A stretch of DNA of 64,000 nt from Mesorhizobium sp. B2-7-2. Its GTDB lineage: Bacteria; Pseudomonadota; Alphaproteobacteria; Rhizobiales; Rhizobiaceae. Location: NCBI RefSeq assembly GCF_006440775.1, contig NZ_VFTZ01000006.1, forward strand, positions 186,001 to 250,000, read 5' to 3'. The notes beneath the pieces are model-generated. The model was not told where the DNA came from, ran no database searches, and saw only the letters and a program-made list of their open reading frames with translations. Positions 38,733 to 49,498 of the stretch are shown here, in pieces. How positions within the stretch are numbered: position 1 is the stretch's first letter; each line of letters starts with the position of its first letter. The translations under genes and the position numbers were made by a program.

Positions 38733-38797
38733 CAGGCCTCTAACCTATCCGCCGCTTCGTTAACGAACCATCAACCATGTTGGAAGCGCCGCTCAGA

Positions 38798-38841
38798 GCA
38801 ATTCCAGGAAAAGTGTGTACGGTTTTCCGTCCCGGAATTGC
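38798..38841. repeat. Short hairpin repeat (family 5)
   Basis: GCAATTCC and GGAATTGC are the outer arms, with AAAA and TTTT inside. It resembles 7123-7157 and a half copy near 45722-45757. It lies upstream of the EnvC-like gene. Confidence 0.55.
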
Positions 38842-38909
38842 GTAAGCACAATAATGACCGTGATGTCGCGCCATTGAGGCGGGAATCTGGATAGCCATGT
38901 GTCTCCTGG

Positions 38910-39290
38910 TTCCCCGACACAGGGATTTTGAAAGGTTGCCGTTTGTCTCGGTGCAAGATTTTCCGTTCATTTCCGTGAAATCAGTGCAAACGCCGGAGAT
39001 TGGTTGAAGCCGCCCGATCTCGTCATTCTATGGCGGAGCAAGGAGCGAAGCGACGCGCGCAGACCATAGAATCCATTCCGTGACTTCGAAACGACGCCAC
39101 GGTGCAGAATTTTGCTCCGTTGTGATCCTTGGCGAAGGTAACGGCATGGATTCCAGGGTCTGCGCGCGTCGCTTCGCTCCTTGCTCCGCCCTGGAATGAC
39201 GAAGGGGTAGGCGTTTCGGCCAATCTCCAACGCATGCCGCCTGCCAACGCAAACAGAGCCGACCGTCAAATCCGTGTGCAGTGCAATTAG
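38910..39290. repeat. Intergenic repeat, family 1, long composite copy
   Basis: A near copy of 10086-10465 in the same orientation, with TTCCCCGACACAGG at the left and TCCGTGTGCAGTGCAATTAG at the right. Its right end provides the stop codon (39287-39289) of the ParD-like remnant. It fills the 554-base gap above the EnvC-like gene. Confidence 0.87.
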
Positions 39291-39481
39291 AGGCTTCGGC
39301 CCTGATTGCGCTGAATAACATCGTGGGCCGACGCAGCGCGGAATTCGCTCTCTTCAGCTCTAAGACCCGGCTCAAGCTCGCCCTTCAGTAGGGCCCACAC
39401 TTCGTTGCTGCCCTGCAAATCGCGACGAACCAGGGAACGGATATGCTCGCCGGCGCGGACATGAATGCTGTTATCTGCGGC
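39287..39481 (-). pseudogene. ParD/CopG-like antitoxin remnant
   Basis: A 64-residue frame opening MAADNSIHVRAGEHIRSLVR and then RRDLQGSNEVWALLKGELE. The first part resembles ParD antitoxins (ribbon-helix-helix), but it is short, the GRY turn usual before SNEV seems missing, and no ParE toxin gene follows. The stop codon lies in the end of the family 1 repeat. I take it as a decayed or truncated antitoxin; a genuine small protein is also possible. Confidence 0.4.
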
Positions 39482-39543
39482 CATGACCCAATCCACTGTG
39501 TTCGTTGAAAATACGAAAACGCCGCAAATATCGCCACAGCGAA

Positions 39544-40026
39544 TTACGATCGATGATACGGGTGACCCGCCAGGATCGTCGCGATCCGGTAAAGCTGCTC
39601 GCCCAACATAACGCGCACCAGCTGGTGCGGCCAGGTCAGCGCGCCGAAGGACAGCACAAGGTCGGCCTGCTCGCGCAAGGATCTGTCATGGCCGTCGGCG
39701 CCGCCGATGGCGACGACCAGCGCCTTTCGGCCGCCGTCGCGCAACTGGCCAATGCGGGCGGCCAGGTCTTCCGAGGAAAGAGACTTGCCGCGTTCGTCGA
39801 GCAGGACGAGAACGGTGCCGGACTGCAATTGGGCCTGCAGCTTCTGGGCTTCCTCGCGGCGGCGCTCGTCGGCGCTCTGTCCGCGGCTCTCGGGGATTTC
39901 GACAATGCCGGCAAACTCCAGCCCGACCGCAGGTCCGCTCTTGGCGAAGCGCTCGAAATAGCGGTCGGCGAGTTCTCTCTCGGGGCCGGTCTTCATCCGG
40001 CCCACGGCATGAACGGTGATCTTCAT
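39544..40026 (-). CDS. rlmH: 23S rRNA pseudouridine-1915 N3-methyltransferase
   Basis: A 160-residue SPOUT methyltransferase that acts on the assembled 70S ribosome. The opening MKITVHAVGRMK and the knotted SAM site (AIGGADGHD near 107-115, then LSFGALTWPHQLVRVMLGEQ) are full family features. It sits 62 bases below rsfS, a common pairing in bacteria. Confidence 0.94.
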   Translation of the reverse strand: MKITVHAVGRMKTGPERELADRYFERFAKSGPAVGLEFAGIVEIPESRGQSADERRREEAQKLQAQLQSGTVLVLLDERGKSLSSEDLAARIGQLRDGGRKALVVAIGGADGHDRSLREQADLVLSFGALTWPHQLVRVMLGEQLYRIATILAGHPYHRS

Positions 40027-40088
40027 CCTCGCCCCGGCGAGCTTGTCCTAACGCGCACCGTGACGGTTCACGGCACGCGGATCAAGGC

Positions 40089-40466
40089 TCAGTGCAAGGT
40101 CTCTTCCTCGAGATCCGGCGCCTGCCACATCTTTTCGAGATTGTAGAATTCGCGGACTTCGGGGCGGAAGACGTGGACGATGATGTCGCCCGAATCGATC
40201 AGGACCCAGTCGGCGCTGGCCAGCCCCTCGACGCGCGCATTGCCGAGGCCGGCATCCTTCAGCGCCTTGAGGAGATGATCGGCGACAGCCGAGACATGAC
40301 GGTGCGATCGGCCTGAGGCGATGACCATATAGTCGCCGAGGCTCGATTTTCCCTGGATGTCGATTGAGACGATGTTTTCGGCCTTGGAGTCTTCCAGACT
40401 GGCAAGGACTGTGTCGATGGCGAGGGACGCGGCGTCGTTTCCGCTGATCCCTGCCGGCGAAGGCAT
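40089..40466 (-). CDS. rsfS: Ribosome silencing factor
   Basis: A 125-residue RsfS/Iojap protein that binds L14 and keeps ribosomal subunits apart under starvation. The core KAENIVSIDIQGKSSLGDYM at about 29-48 and the WVLIDSGDIIVHVF motif at 87-100 are clear. ATG 40466 has AAGG nine bases before it; a longer form starting near 40490 or 40556 cannot be excluded. Confidence 0.92.
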   Translation of the reverse strand: MPSPAGISGNDAASLAIDTVLASLEDSKAENIVSIDIQGKSSLGDYMVIASGRSHRHVSAVADHLLKALKDAGLGNARVEGLASADWVLIDSGDIIVHVFRPEVREFYNLEKMWQAPDLEEETLH

Positions 40467-40662
40467 GATGTCAGCCTTCTTCCGCAGTGCTGTTCTCAGT
40501 GTGTTTCCTTTCCCAACAAGAACAACCAAATCACCAGGCAAATCAGGTGACACCACTTAGATAGGCAGAGTTCCGTTGCAGTTTCAAGACGGGCGCCTTC
40601 GAAGCGTGATCTCCGCGCGATGTTGAGGAGGCGCTCCGCCAGGCCGCAAAAGGCGGGAACCG

Positions 40663-41562
40663 ATGCCAGGCGCACGGGTTATCGGCGCATTGACCAACGG
40701 GACCCCCGCCATGCCCACCGACCCGCAAAGCGCCCTCATCACCATCCAGGCCGGGCTTGCGCAGCTGAGCACGCTGATCGTCTCCTATTCCTTCTCGGCC
40801 GTCGGCGCCGTCATCCTCCTGGTTGTCGGGTATCTCGTGGCTGGGCTTGCCGAGCGCTCGATCTATGCCGGCCTCGGCCACATCCACGGCTTCGATGAGA
40901 CCTTGCGGCATTTCTTCTCGCAGGTCGTGCGTTACGCCATCCTGATCCTTGTCGTCATCATGGTGCTCGGCCAATTCGGCGTGCAGACCGCCTCCATCAT
41001 TGCGGCAATAGGCGCTGCGGGCCTGGCCATCGGGCTGGCGCTGCAAGGCACGCTGCAGAACATCGCCGCCGGCATCATGCTTCTGGCGCTCAGGCCCTTT
41101 CGCATCGGCGAATATGTCGAGGTCGGCGCGATTGCCGGTACCATCGAGGAGATCGGTCTCTTCGCCACCAAGCTGCGTTCCGTCGACGGTGTCTATGTGA
41201 TGGCACCCAACTCGACACTTTGGAACCAGCCGGTGCGCAATTTCACCCGCAACGGCGTGCGGCGCACCGACGTCACCTTGAGCATCGGCTCGTGGAACGA
41301 CATCGACCGCGCGCAAAAGACGCTGCTTGCCATCGCCGCCGCCGAAAAGCGCATCCGGCGCGAACCGGCGCCGATCGCTTTCGTGGCCAGTCTCGGCGAC
41401 ACCACCGTTTCGCTCACCTTGCGCTACTGGACGTCGGCCGCCGACTATTTCTCGACCCAGATCGACATGACCAAGCGCGCCAAGCAGGCTTTCGATACCG
41501 AGGGCATCTCGATCCCGCTGCCGCCTCCGGAAATGCCGGCGCCGGAGGCGCGCAAGCAGTAG
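40663..41562 (+). CDS. MscS-type mechanosensitive channel
   Basis: A 299-residue protein with three membrane segments: about 38-62, 85-105 and the pore helix near 108-135, which has the small-residue pattern IGAAGLAIGLALQGTLQN of MscS. A cytoplasmic beta domain (FRIGEYVEVGAIAGTIEEIG) and an alpha/beta domain follow. It releases ions during osmotic downshock. An ATG at 40711 is an alternative start. It is divergent from rsfS. Confidence 0.92.
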   Translation: MPGARVIGALTNGTPAMPTDPQSALITIQAGLAQLSTLIVSYSFSAVGAVILLVVGYLVAGLAERSIYAGLGHIHGFDETLRHFFSQVVRYAILILVVIMVLGQFGVQTASIIAAIGAAGLAIGLALQGTLQNIAAGIMLLALRPFRIGEYVEVGAIAGTIEEIGLFATKLRSVDGVYVMAPNSTLWNQPVRNFTRNGVRRTDVTLSIGSWNDIDRAQKTLLAIAAAEKRIRREPAPIAFVASLGDTTVSLTLRYWTSAADYFSTQIDMTKRAKQAFDTEGISIPLPPPEMPAPEARKQ

Positions 41563-41579
41563 TCTCGCAACAGCGATTT

Positions 41580-41996
41580 TCAATCTGCCGGCATCCTGAA
41601 CCGATTTCGAGGTATCTCGGCTATTGCCGTGATTTCGATCTGCAAGTCCGGACGATAAAGGCGCACGATCTCGACGGTTGTCGTCACGGGATAGGGCTCT
41701 GAAAAGAACTCCTTGCGGATATCTCCGGACGCCATGAACCGCTCGATATCGGTCGTATACTGGGTCAGCGATACGATATCGGCCATCTCCCCACCGATAG
41801 CCGCGAGCACGGCCTTGATGTTTTCGAGGGTTTGCCGGACCTGAACCCGCATGTCGCTCTTCCCGACAATCTGCCCTTCACGGTCAAGCGAAACTTGGCC
41901 TTTAAGGTGAACGAGTTGCCCGCCCTCATGGATTTTCACCATGGAGAACGCGCCAAAAGGCTTCCACATCGTTGCGGGATTATAGCTCTTCGACAT
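41580..41996 (-). CDS. RidA family protein
   Basis: A 138-residue YjgF/YER057c/UK114 protein. RidA members hydrolyse reactive enamines and imines; the catalytic-site Arg and Glu of active RidA are not securely placed here, so it may be another subgroup. Features are LVHLKGQVSLDREGQIVG near residue 28 and VEIVRLYRPDLQIEITAIA near the end. The start is ATG 41996. It is convergent with the MscS-type gene. Confidence 0.85.
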   Translation of the reverse strand: MSKSYNPATMWKPFGAFSMVKIHEGGQLVHLKGQVSLDREGQIVGKSDMRVQVRQTLENIKAVLAAIGGEMADIVSLTQYTTDIERFMASGDIRKEFFSEPYPVTTTVEIVRLYRPDLQIEITAIAEIPRNRFRMPAD

Positions 41997-42047
41997 CTCT
42001 GATCTTGCTCGAATTTGGGCCAAAAAGTCGCGAAGATGCGCAGCTTG

Positions 42048-43340
42048 TCAATCTTTGACGTGTCGCTGCTGTTCGTCCGGCGCGAAGGCTAGCTCCACCG
42101 GCAAGGGCGTCTGCGCCGACATCGGCGAGAAACTGCCGCTTGTGGCCGCGGGTGTCGGCCGGCCGGCCATCACGCGCCACAGGACGAACAGGCAGAAGGC
42201 CGCCGCGATGACGATGCCGACATAGATGAAGGTCGCGGTGCCGAAGACGGCGGAAAGCGCCGTCACGATGCCCGGCACGATGAAGCCGGCCAGCGACCAG
42301 GCAAACAGCATCGAGCTCGACAGCGCCAGAAGCTCGTCCTTGCCGGCGCGGTCGGCGGCATGCGCGCTGGAGAGCGCGTAGATCGATTCCGACGCTCCGT
42401 CCCAGATGAGATAGATCACCACCAGCGCCATCAGCGCGCCGCCGTCGAAGACGATGGCGAGCACGCTGGCGATCGTCGCGAGCGCCGCCGCGCCCGCCAG
42501 CACGTAGCGACGGTCGGTGCGGTCGGATATCCAGCCGAGCGGAATCTGCAGGATGAGCGTGCCGACCGGCATCGCCGACAACAGCAGCGCGACGTCGGCT
42601 TGGCTGTAGCCCTTGGCGGTGGCATGGATCGGCGCGAAGCCGGAGACGATCATCGACAGGCCGCCGACCGCCAGCATGCCGGCGACGCCGACCGGCGAGA
42701 TGCGCCAGGCGCGGCGCAACGCCACCGATGCGGCCTGCGGCGCCGGCGGCTGCGCCAGCCGCGTCATGCCGACCGGCAGGATGGAAAGCGCCGTGAAGGT
42801 GATGCCGATCAGCGATGCCGCGGCCGTGTGGATATCGATCACGGCGAGCGTCGCATAACCCACGCCGAGCCCGCCTATATAGGCGACATAGAACACCGCC
42901 ATCACCCGGCCGCGGATCGAATTCGGCAAGGCATCGTTCAGCCAGCTCTGCGCGACGATGAACAGCCCGCAGATGGCGAAGCCGTAAAGCGCCCGCGCTG
43001 CGATCCATAAAAGCGGGATCGGCCCGGCGCCGATCGCGGCGTTGGAAAGCGCGATCAGCGCCGAGAGCACCATGAAGGCGCGGGCGTGACCCACTCGCTT
43101 GACGAGCGGCCCGGTCAGGATGCAGCCGGCCAGACCGCCGGCCGAAAGCCCGGTGACGATCAGTCCGGCCCAGGTCGGGTCGAAACCGTCGGCGCCGAGA
43201 CGCACCGGGATATAGGCGAACATCAGCCCATTGCCGATCGCGATCAGCGCCATTGACACGATGACGCTGGCAATGGCGATAAGCGGCGCCGATTGCGCGG
43301 CGCGGGCGGGTTCGGTTGTGGTGGGGTTCTGCTTCAGCAT
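42048..43340 (-). CDS. MFS transporter
   Basis: A 430-residue protein with 12 predicted membrane segments and the loop 2-3 motif GPLVKRVGHARAF typical of the major facilitator superfamily. It resembles the YcaD-type group, which has unknown substrates. The ORF ends 51 bases from the RidA gene. There are no clues to the substrate in the neighbourhood. Confidence 0.88.
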   Translation of the reverse strand: MLKQNPTTTEPARAAQSAPLIAIASVIVSMALIAIGNGLMFAYIPVRLGADGFDPTWAGLIVTGLSAGGLAGCILTGPLVKRVGHARAFMVLSALIALSNAAIGAGPIPLLWIAARALYGFAICGLFIVAQSWLNDALPNSIRGRVMAVFYVAYIGGLGVGYATLAVIDIHTAAASLIGITFTALSILPVGMTRLAQPPAPQAASVALRRAWRISPVGVAGMLAVGGLSMIVSGFAPIHATAKGYSQADVALLLSAMPVGTLILQIPLGWISDRTDRRYVLAGAAALATIASVLAIVFDGGALMALVVIYLIWDGASESIYALSSAHAADRAGKDELLALSSSMLFAWSLAGFIVPGIVTALSAVFGTATFIYVGIVIAAAFCLFVLWRVMAGRPTPAATSGSFSPMSAQTPLPVELAFAPDEQQRHVKD

Positions 43341-43401
43341 GCTTGTGCAGCTTGGCTTAGCCGCAGGTTAAAAGCCGCCTCAAAAGCGACATGCCGCGCT
43401 T

Positions 43402-43547
43402 CCCCTTCTCCCCTTGTGGGAGAAGGTGGATCGGCGCATAGCGCCGAGACGGATGAGGGGTGTTCCAGCAAAATGAGACGTCTGCATTCCCTGGAACACC
43501 CCTCATCCGCCGCCTTCGGCGGCACCTTCTCCCACAAGGGGAGAAGG
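43402..43547. repeat. Intergenic repeat, family 4
   Basis: CCTTCTCCCC and GGGGAGAAGG outer arms, with GGATGAGGGGTGTTCCAG and its inverse CTGGAACACCCCTCATCC inside. The nadD stop lies eight bases beyond it. A half of the same unit is found inside the FAD oxidase gene at 25181-25247. Confidence 0.85.
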
Positions 43548-43554
43548 AGGGCGC

Positions 43555-44187
43555 CTACCCCTCCGCCGCGTTGCGGAGCGCGGTGGATGACAGCGACGAA
43601 CGCGGACCGTGGATGAAGGTCCAGGCCGGTGCCGGCATGCGGGCAAGCAGCGGCGCGTCGCCCTCGTCGATACGGGCGTAGTCGAAGGTCTTTGCGACAA
43701 CCGACGATAGGAAGGAGAGCGTGGCGCCCGGACGATCGATGACCGCGATGGGGAAGGTCAGCACGATCTCGCGCCAGCGCTGCCAGCGGTGGAAGTCGCG
43801 CAAACCATCCGCGCCCATGATCCAGACGAAATCGACGCCCGGGTTGCGCGCCTTGACCAAGGCAAGCGTGTCGGCGGTGTAACGCGCATGCTGCGCCGCC
43901 TCGAAGGCGGTTACCTTGATCTTCGGGTTCCTGGCGATCTTTTCGGACAGCTCGACACGCTCGGCGAGCGGCGCCAGTTCGCGCGCGCTTTTCAGCGGAT
44001 TGCCGGGCGTCACCATCCACCACAGCTGGTCGAGCGCGAGCCTTCTCAGCGCGATCTCGGCGACCAGCGCATGGCCGGCATGCGGCGGATTGAACGAGCC
44101 GCCGAACAGCCCGACCGTCAGCCCCTTGCCGGCATGGGGCATGCGAAGGTAGCGGGCGGGGACTGGCTGCTCAGGTTGGGAAAGCAT
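43555..44187 (-). CDS. nadD: Nicotinate-nucleotide adenylyltransferase
   Basis: A 210-residue enzyme that joins ATP and nicotinate mononucleotide in NAD synthesis. The nucleotidyltransferase motif GLFGGSFNPPHAGH is at residues 26-39. The start is ATG 44187; an upstream ATG at 44232 would lie in a family 3 repeat. The position between proA and rsfS/rlmH is common, though MFS, RidA and MscS genes are inserted here. Confidence 0.93.
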   Translation of the reverse strand: MLSQPEQPVPARYLRMPHAGKGLTVGLFGGSFNPPHAGHALVAEIALRRLALDQLWWMVTPGNPLKSARELAPLAERVELSEKIARNPKIKVTAFEAAQHARYTADTLALVKARNPGVDFVWIMGADGLRDFHRWQRWREIVLTFPIAVIDRPGATLSFLSSVVAKTFDYARIDEGDAPLLARMPAPAWTFIHGPRSSLSSTALRNAAEG

Positions 44188-44194
44188 GGTGCTA

Positions 44195-44356
44195 GGCCCC
44201 CCTCTCTGGCCTGCCGGCCATCTCCCCCTCAAGGGGGGAGATCAGATGTCGCCGCGACTTTCGCCAATCGCCGGCGTTGCAAGCCGAGCGCCGGCGCCGA
44301 AGCTGCCAATCTCCCCCCTTGAGGGGGAGATGGCCGGCAGGCCAGAGGGGGGGGCC
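44195..44356. repeat. Intergenic repeat, family 3, second copy
   Basis: Inverted arms GGCCTGCCGGCCATCTCCCC and their return at about 44322-44341, with GGGGGAGATCAGATG inside. It is an inverted relative of 29854-30002 and lies between proA and nadD. Confidence 0.85.
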
Positions 44357-44391
44357 TGGGCGCAAGCTTCAACCCTTTAAGGCAAACGACT

Positions 44392-45678
44392 TCAAGGCCT
44401 CACCTGCCCAGATCCGCGCACGCGGTATTTGAACGAGGTGAGTTGCTCGACGCCGACCGGTCCGCGCGCGTGCATCTTGCCGGTGGCGATGCCGATCTCG
44501 GCGCCCATGCCGAACTCGCCGCCATCGGCGAACTGCGTCGAGGCATTATGCAAGAGGATCGCCGAGTCGATCTCGTTGAAGAAGCGCTCAACCGCAGCCG
44601 TATCGTCGGCGACGATCGCCTCGGTGTGGTGCGAGGAAAACGTCTCGATATGCTCGATCGCGCCGGCGACGCCGTCGACCAGCTTCACCGCGATGACGGC
44701 GTCGAGATATTCCGTCACCCAGTCGGCATCGGTCGCCGGGCTGGCGTCGGCAAAAGCTGTTATCACTTCGGCATCGGCATGGATCTCGCAGCCGGCGGCG
44801 CGCAGCGCCTCCAGGATCGGCACCAGATGCGTGGCGGCCACCGCGCGGTCGACCAGCAAGGTCTCGGCAGCGCCGCACACACCGGTGCGCCGCATCTTGG
44901 CGTTGACGGCGATCTTGACCGCCATGTCGAGATCGGCCGAGCGGTCGACATAGAGATGGCAGATGCCTTCCAGATGCGCGAAGACCGGCACGCGCGCCTC
45001 GGTCTGCACGCGCCCGACCAGGCTTTTGCCGCCGCGCGGAATAATGACGTCGAGATTGCCGCCGAGACCTTTCAGCATCTCGCCGACGGCGGCGCGGTCG
45101 GTGGTCGGCACCAGCTGGATGGCGTCCTGCGGCAGGCCGGCGGCCTTCAGACCCTCGACCATGCAGGCATGGATCGCGGCCGACGAATTGAGCGAGTCCG
45201 AACCGCCGCGCAGGATCACCGGATTGCCCGCCTTGAGGCAAAGTGCGCCGGCGTCCGCCGTCACGTTCGGCCTGCTCTCATAGATGACGCCGATGACGCC
45301 GAGCGGCGTGCGCACGCGCTCGATATGGAGCCCGTTCGGCCGGTCCCAGGCGGCGATGACATCGCCGACCGGATCCTTGAGCGCGGCGATCTCGCGAATG
45401 CCGTCGGCCATGGCCTTGATGCGCGAGGGATTGAGCTTCAGCCGGTCCATGAACGAACCCGACAGGCCGGCCTCCTCGCCATTCGACGTATCGATGGCGT
45501 TGGCGTCGAGAATGGCCTGCTCGTTGCGCAGGATGGCTTCGGCCATGGCAACCAGCGCATCGTTCTTGGCCTTGGCGGAAGCGACGGCCAACGGTCGGGC
45601 GGCGGCGCGAGCGCGACGGCCGATATCGGCCATCAGCGCCACGGTGTCTTCGCCGGACTTTTCATGCAGCTTCAGCAT
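44392..45678 (-). CDS. proA: Glutamate-5-semialdehyde dehydrogenase
   Basis: A 428-residue NADPH enzyme that makes glutamate semialdehyde from glutamyl 5-phosphate for proline synthesis. It is an ALDH-fold protein; the catalytic Cys is in [14 protein letters not shown], and [14 protein letters not shown] and the C-terminal [14 protein letters not shown] are family motifs. It is directly downstream of proB on the same strand, 76 bases away. Confidence 0.95.
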   Translation of the reverse strand: MLKLHEKSGEDTVALMADIGRRARAAARPLAVASAKAKNDALVAMAEAILRNEQAILDANAIDTSNGEEAGLSGSFMDRLKLNPSRIKAMADGIREIAALKDPVGDVIAAWDRPNGLHIERVRTPLGVIGVIYESRPNVTADAGALCLKAGNPVILRGGSDSLNSSAAIHACMVEGLKAAGLPQDAIQLVPTTDRAAVGEMLKGLGGNLDVIIPRGGKSLVGRVQTEARVPVFAHLEGICHLYVDRSADLDMAVKIAVNAKMRRTGVCGAAETLLVDRAVAATHLVPILEALRAAGCEIHADAEVITAFADASPATDADWVTEYLDAVIAVKLVDGVAGAIEHIETFSSHHTEAIVADDTAAVERFFNEIDSAILLHNASTQFADGGEFGMGAEIGIATGKMHARGPVGVEQLTSFKYRVRGSGQVRP

Positions 45679-45754
45679 GGTTCATCCCTCCGCCCATCTC
45701 TTTATTCCACGCAACCCGAACGGAAAACCGCTTCACACTTTTCCCGGAATTGCT

Positions 45755-46894
45755 CTAGTCGTCGGCCAATACTTGGTCGCCGGCAACGCTTACCACAAGG
45801 TCGTCGCGATGGATCATCGCCGAACGCGCCTCGTAGCCGAGCACGTTTTCGATCTCGGCCGTCTTCAGGCCAGCGATCCTTACGGCATCGGCGGCATCAT
45901 AGGCAACCAGCCCGCGCGCGATCTCGCGGCCCTCCGGAGATAGGATCGCCACCGTGTCGCCGCGCGAGAAATTGCCGCTGACCAGCTTGACGCCGGCAGC
46001 CAGCAGCGACTTGCCCGACATGAGCGCCCCGACGGCGCCGGCATCGACGGTGAGCCGTCCAGCCGGCTCGAGCTGCCCGGCGATCCAGGTCTTGTAGCCC
46101 TTCACCGGATTGGCGCTCGGCTTGAAAAAGGTCGCGCGCTCGCCGCGTTCGATTGCCATCAGCGGCGACAGCCTTGTGCCGGACGTTATGATCATGGCGG
46201 TGCCGGCGGCATTGGCGATCTTGCCGGCATCGAGCTTGGTACGCATGCCGCCGCGCGACAACTCGGATGCGGCCGCGCCCGCCATCGCCTCGATATCCGG
46301 CGTGATGCGGTCGACCACCGGGATGAACTTCGCTTGCGGGTCCTTGGCCGGCGGCGCCGTGTAGAGCCCGTCAATGTCGGAAAGCAGCACCAACAGATCG
46401 GCGCCCATCATCGTCGCCACCCGCGCGGCCAGCCGGTCATTGTCGCCGTAGCGGATTTCCGAGGTCGCCACCGTGTCGTTCTCGTTGATGACCGGCACCG
46501 CCTTCATCTTGAGCAGGGTCGAGATCGTCGCGCGCGCGTTGAGGTAGCGGCGACGCTCCTCGGTGTCACCAAGCGTCAAAAGGATCTGGCCCGACTTCAG
46601 CCCGTCCTTGCCAAGCGCGTCCGACCAGGCACCGGCAAGCGCGATCTGGCCGACGGCGGCCGCCGCCTGGCTCTCCTCGAGCTTCAGCGCGCGTTTGCCG
46701 AGGCCCAGGATAGTGCGCCCGAGCGCGATGGCTCCCGAGGAGACGACAAGCACTTCGGCGCCGGCACCGGCAAGCACCGCGATGTCGTCGGCAAGCGAGG
46801 TCAGCCAGTCGCGCTTCAAACCTGTCGCGCGGTCGACGAGCAACGCCGAACCGATCTTCACTGTGATGCGCCGGTATGATTTCAGCGATTTCAT
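45755..46894 (-). CDS. proB: Glutamate 5-kinase
   Basis: A 379-residue enzyme: the amino acid kinase domain (residues 1-260; KIGSALLVD near 12, [11 protein letters not shown] near 50) is followed by a PUA domain from about 285. It makes glutamyl 5-phosphate and is normally inhibited by proline. The stop is at 45755, and obgE precedes it by 5 bases, so both belong to the obgE-proBA transcript. Confidence 0.95.
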   Translation of the reverse strand: MKSLKSYRRITVKIGSALLVDRATGLKRDWLTSLADDIAVLAGAGAEVLVVSSGAIALGRTILGLGKRALKLEESQAAAAVGQIALAGAWSDALGKDGLKSGQILLTLGDTEERRRYLNARATISTLLKMKAVPVINENDTVATSEIRYGDNDRLAARVATMMGADLLVLLSDIDGLYTAPPAKDPQAKFIPVVDRITPDIEAMAGAAASELSRGGMRTKLDAGKIANAAGTAMIITSGTRLSPLMAIERGERATFFKPSANPVKGYKTWIAGQLEPAGRLTVDAGAVGALMSGKSLLAAGVKLVSGNFSRGDTVAILSPEGREIARGLVAYDAADAVRIAGLKTAEIENVLGYEARSAMIHRDDLVVSVAGDQVLADD

Positions 46895-46899
46895 CGGTC

Positions 46900-47943
<1,044 letters not shown>

Positions 47944-48070
47944 CTATTGCACTTGCGGGATTGCTCTAAACCAAGGCAGGGCCGAGGGCGAGGCCGATTT
48001 GCGACTAAAGCGCCGGATGCCCTTTCGGCGCGCACGCGGTAGCACTGGCGGGGACTGAAGGGGCGCGGGA

Positions 48071-48934
48071 ATGAAGATCGTTTCCTACAACATCCAGTAC
48101 GGCATTGGCCTCGACCGCAAATACGATGTCGGGCGCATCGCCGAGGCCGTGCGCGGCGCCGACGTGATCGCGCTGCAGGAAGTGACCCGCAACAACCCGC
48201 GCAACGGCGACCGCGACATGGTGGCCGAGATCAGCGAGGCGCTGCCCGATTATTTTGCCGCCTATGGCAGCAATTTCGAGGTCAATATCGGCTCGCGGCT
48301 GGAGAACGGCCGCGCCATCTCGACTTCCTTCCAGCTCGGCAACATGGTGCTGTCGAAGACGCCCATTCATCTGTCGCGCAATCTCCTTTTGCCGCGCAGC
48401 CGCAGCCTCGAGGCCATGAACTTCCAGCGCGGCGCGCTCGAGGCGCTGATCGAGACGCCGCTCGGCTTCATCCGCTTCTATTCCACCCATCTCGACCACC
48501 GCAGCCCGGTCGAGCGCCAGAGCCAGATCCGCTTCCTGCGCCAGCGCCTCTTGAACTATGCGCTCGAAGGCGGCGGCCTGTCGGGCATTCCCGAGATCGG
48601 CCTGCCGGATCTGCCCTACCCGGAAGCCTTCATCGTCATGGGCGACTTCAACATGCTGCCGGGCTCGCCCGAATATGTCGAACTCGCAGGCCGCCCGGAC
48701 CATGAGTTCGGCATGCCGCTGACAGCCGATCTCGCCGTCGACGTCGCCCAGCGCCTTGCCGTCGCCGACCTCGTGACCTGGGTCGATCCCGACCGTCCCG
48801 GCGACAAAAGCCGGTACAAATGCATCGATTACATCTTCACCAGCGCTTCGCTGGCCAGATCGCTGAAGCGTCTATGGTCCGACCGGGACGCCGTCGGCTC
48901 CGATCACCTGCCGCTCTGGGCCGAGCTGGGCTGA
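48071..48934 (+). CDS. Endonuclease/exonuclease/phosphatase family protein
   Basis: A 287-residue cytoplasmic protein of the DNase I-like fold. The metal and catalytic residues are in KIVSYNIQYGIG (residues 2-13), LQEVTRN near 37, STHLDHRS near 138, FIVMGDFNML near 191 and SDHLPLWAEL at the C-terminus. Phosphodiester or phosphate ester hydrolysis is likely; the substrate is not known. It is divergent from obgE. Confidence 0.87.
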   Translation: MKIVSYNIQYGIGLDRKYDVGRIAEAVRGADVIALQEVTRNNPRNGDRDMVAEISEALPDYFAAYGSNFEVNIGSRLENGRAISTSFQLGNMVLSKTPIHLSRNLLLPRSRSLEAMNFQRGALEALIETPLGFIRFYSTHLDHRSPVERQSQIRFLRQRLLNYALEGGGLSGIPEIGLPDLPYPEAFIVMGDFNMLPGSPEYVELAGRPDHEFGMPLTADLAVDVAQRLAVADLVTWVDPDRPGDKSRYKCIDYIFTSASLARSLKRLWSDRDAVGSDHLPLWAELG

Positions 48935-48940
48935 GCGGGA

Positions 48941-49498
48941 TTATTCATCTGGTTTGATCGCATTTTCACGGTCGATGATCGCCATCATGATCGCATCGCG
49001 GTACTCTCCGTCGACGCGGACGGCATCGCGCACCACACCCTCCCTGACAAAGCCCACCTTGTCGTAAAGGGCGATCGCGCGGGCGTTGTCGGCATGTACG
49101 GAAAGCTCAACCCGCACCATGCCGGCGCTTCGCGCTCGCGCCAGGGCCGCATTGATGAGCTTCAATCCGAGGCCGCGCCCGCGATAGATGGGTAAAATGC
49201 CCATTCCAAGCGTACCGCGATGCGCGTGTGCGGGCATGTCGTGGCGGGTGATGTCGCACCAGCCGACAACCTTCTCGCCAACAACGGCCACGAACCCCGG
49301 ATCGCCTTTCTCGATACGGCCCTTCGCGAATTGAAGGGTTTGCTCGAACGGCGGCGCCTCCAGCATGGACAGATACCGCCGTTCGCGCGCGACGACGTCC
49401 AGCGCGCGATGGAAGCTTTCGATATGCGCCAGCGTCATGGGCACGATCGAAACGGCTGCGTTGTCGTCGTGCCCCTCGCCCACTAGCTGGACCTCCAT
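48941..49498 (-). CDS. GNAT family N-acetyltransferase
   Basis: A 185-residue acetyltransferase. The acetyl-CoA loop is YRGRGLGLKLI (about residues 118-128), followed by RVELSVHADNARAIALYDKV, which is a RimI-like pattern. The start is ATG 49498, overlapping the stop of the upstream GNAT gene by 16 bases. Together with that gene it lies between rpmA and the obgE region. Confidence 0.85.
   Translation of the reverse strand: MEVQLVGEGHDDNAAVSIVPMTLAHIESFHRALDVVARERRYLSMLEAPPFEQTLQFAKGRIEKGDPGFVAVVGEKVVGWCDITRHDMPAHAHRGTLGMGILPIYRGRGLGLKLINAALARARSAGMVRVELSVHADNARAIALYDKVGFVREGVVRDAVRVDGEYRDAIMMAIIDRENAIKPDE

Noticed and set aside
43402..43547. Possible CRISPR-like array among the short repeats
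   Set aside because: The repeats are single palindromic units at separate places, without regular spacing or spacers, and no cas gene is near.
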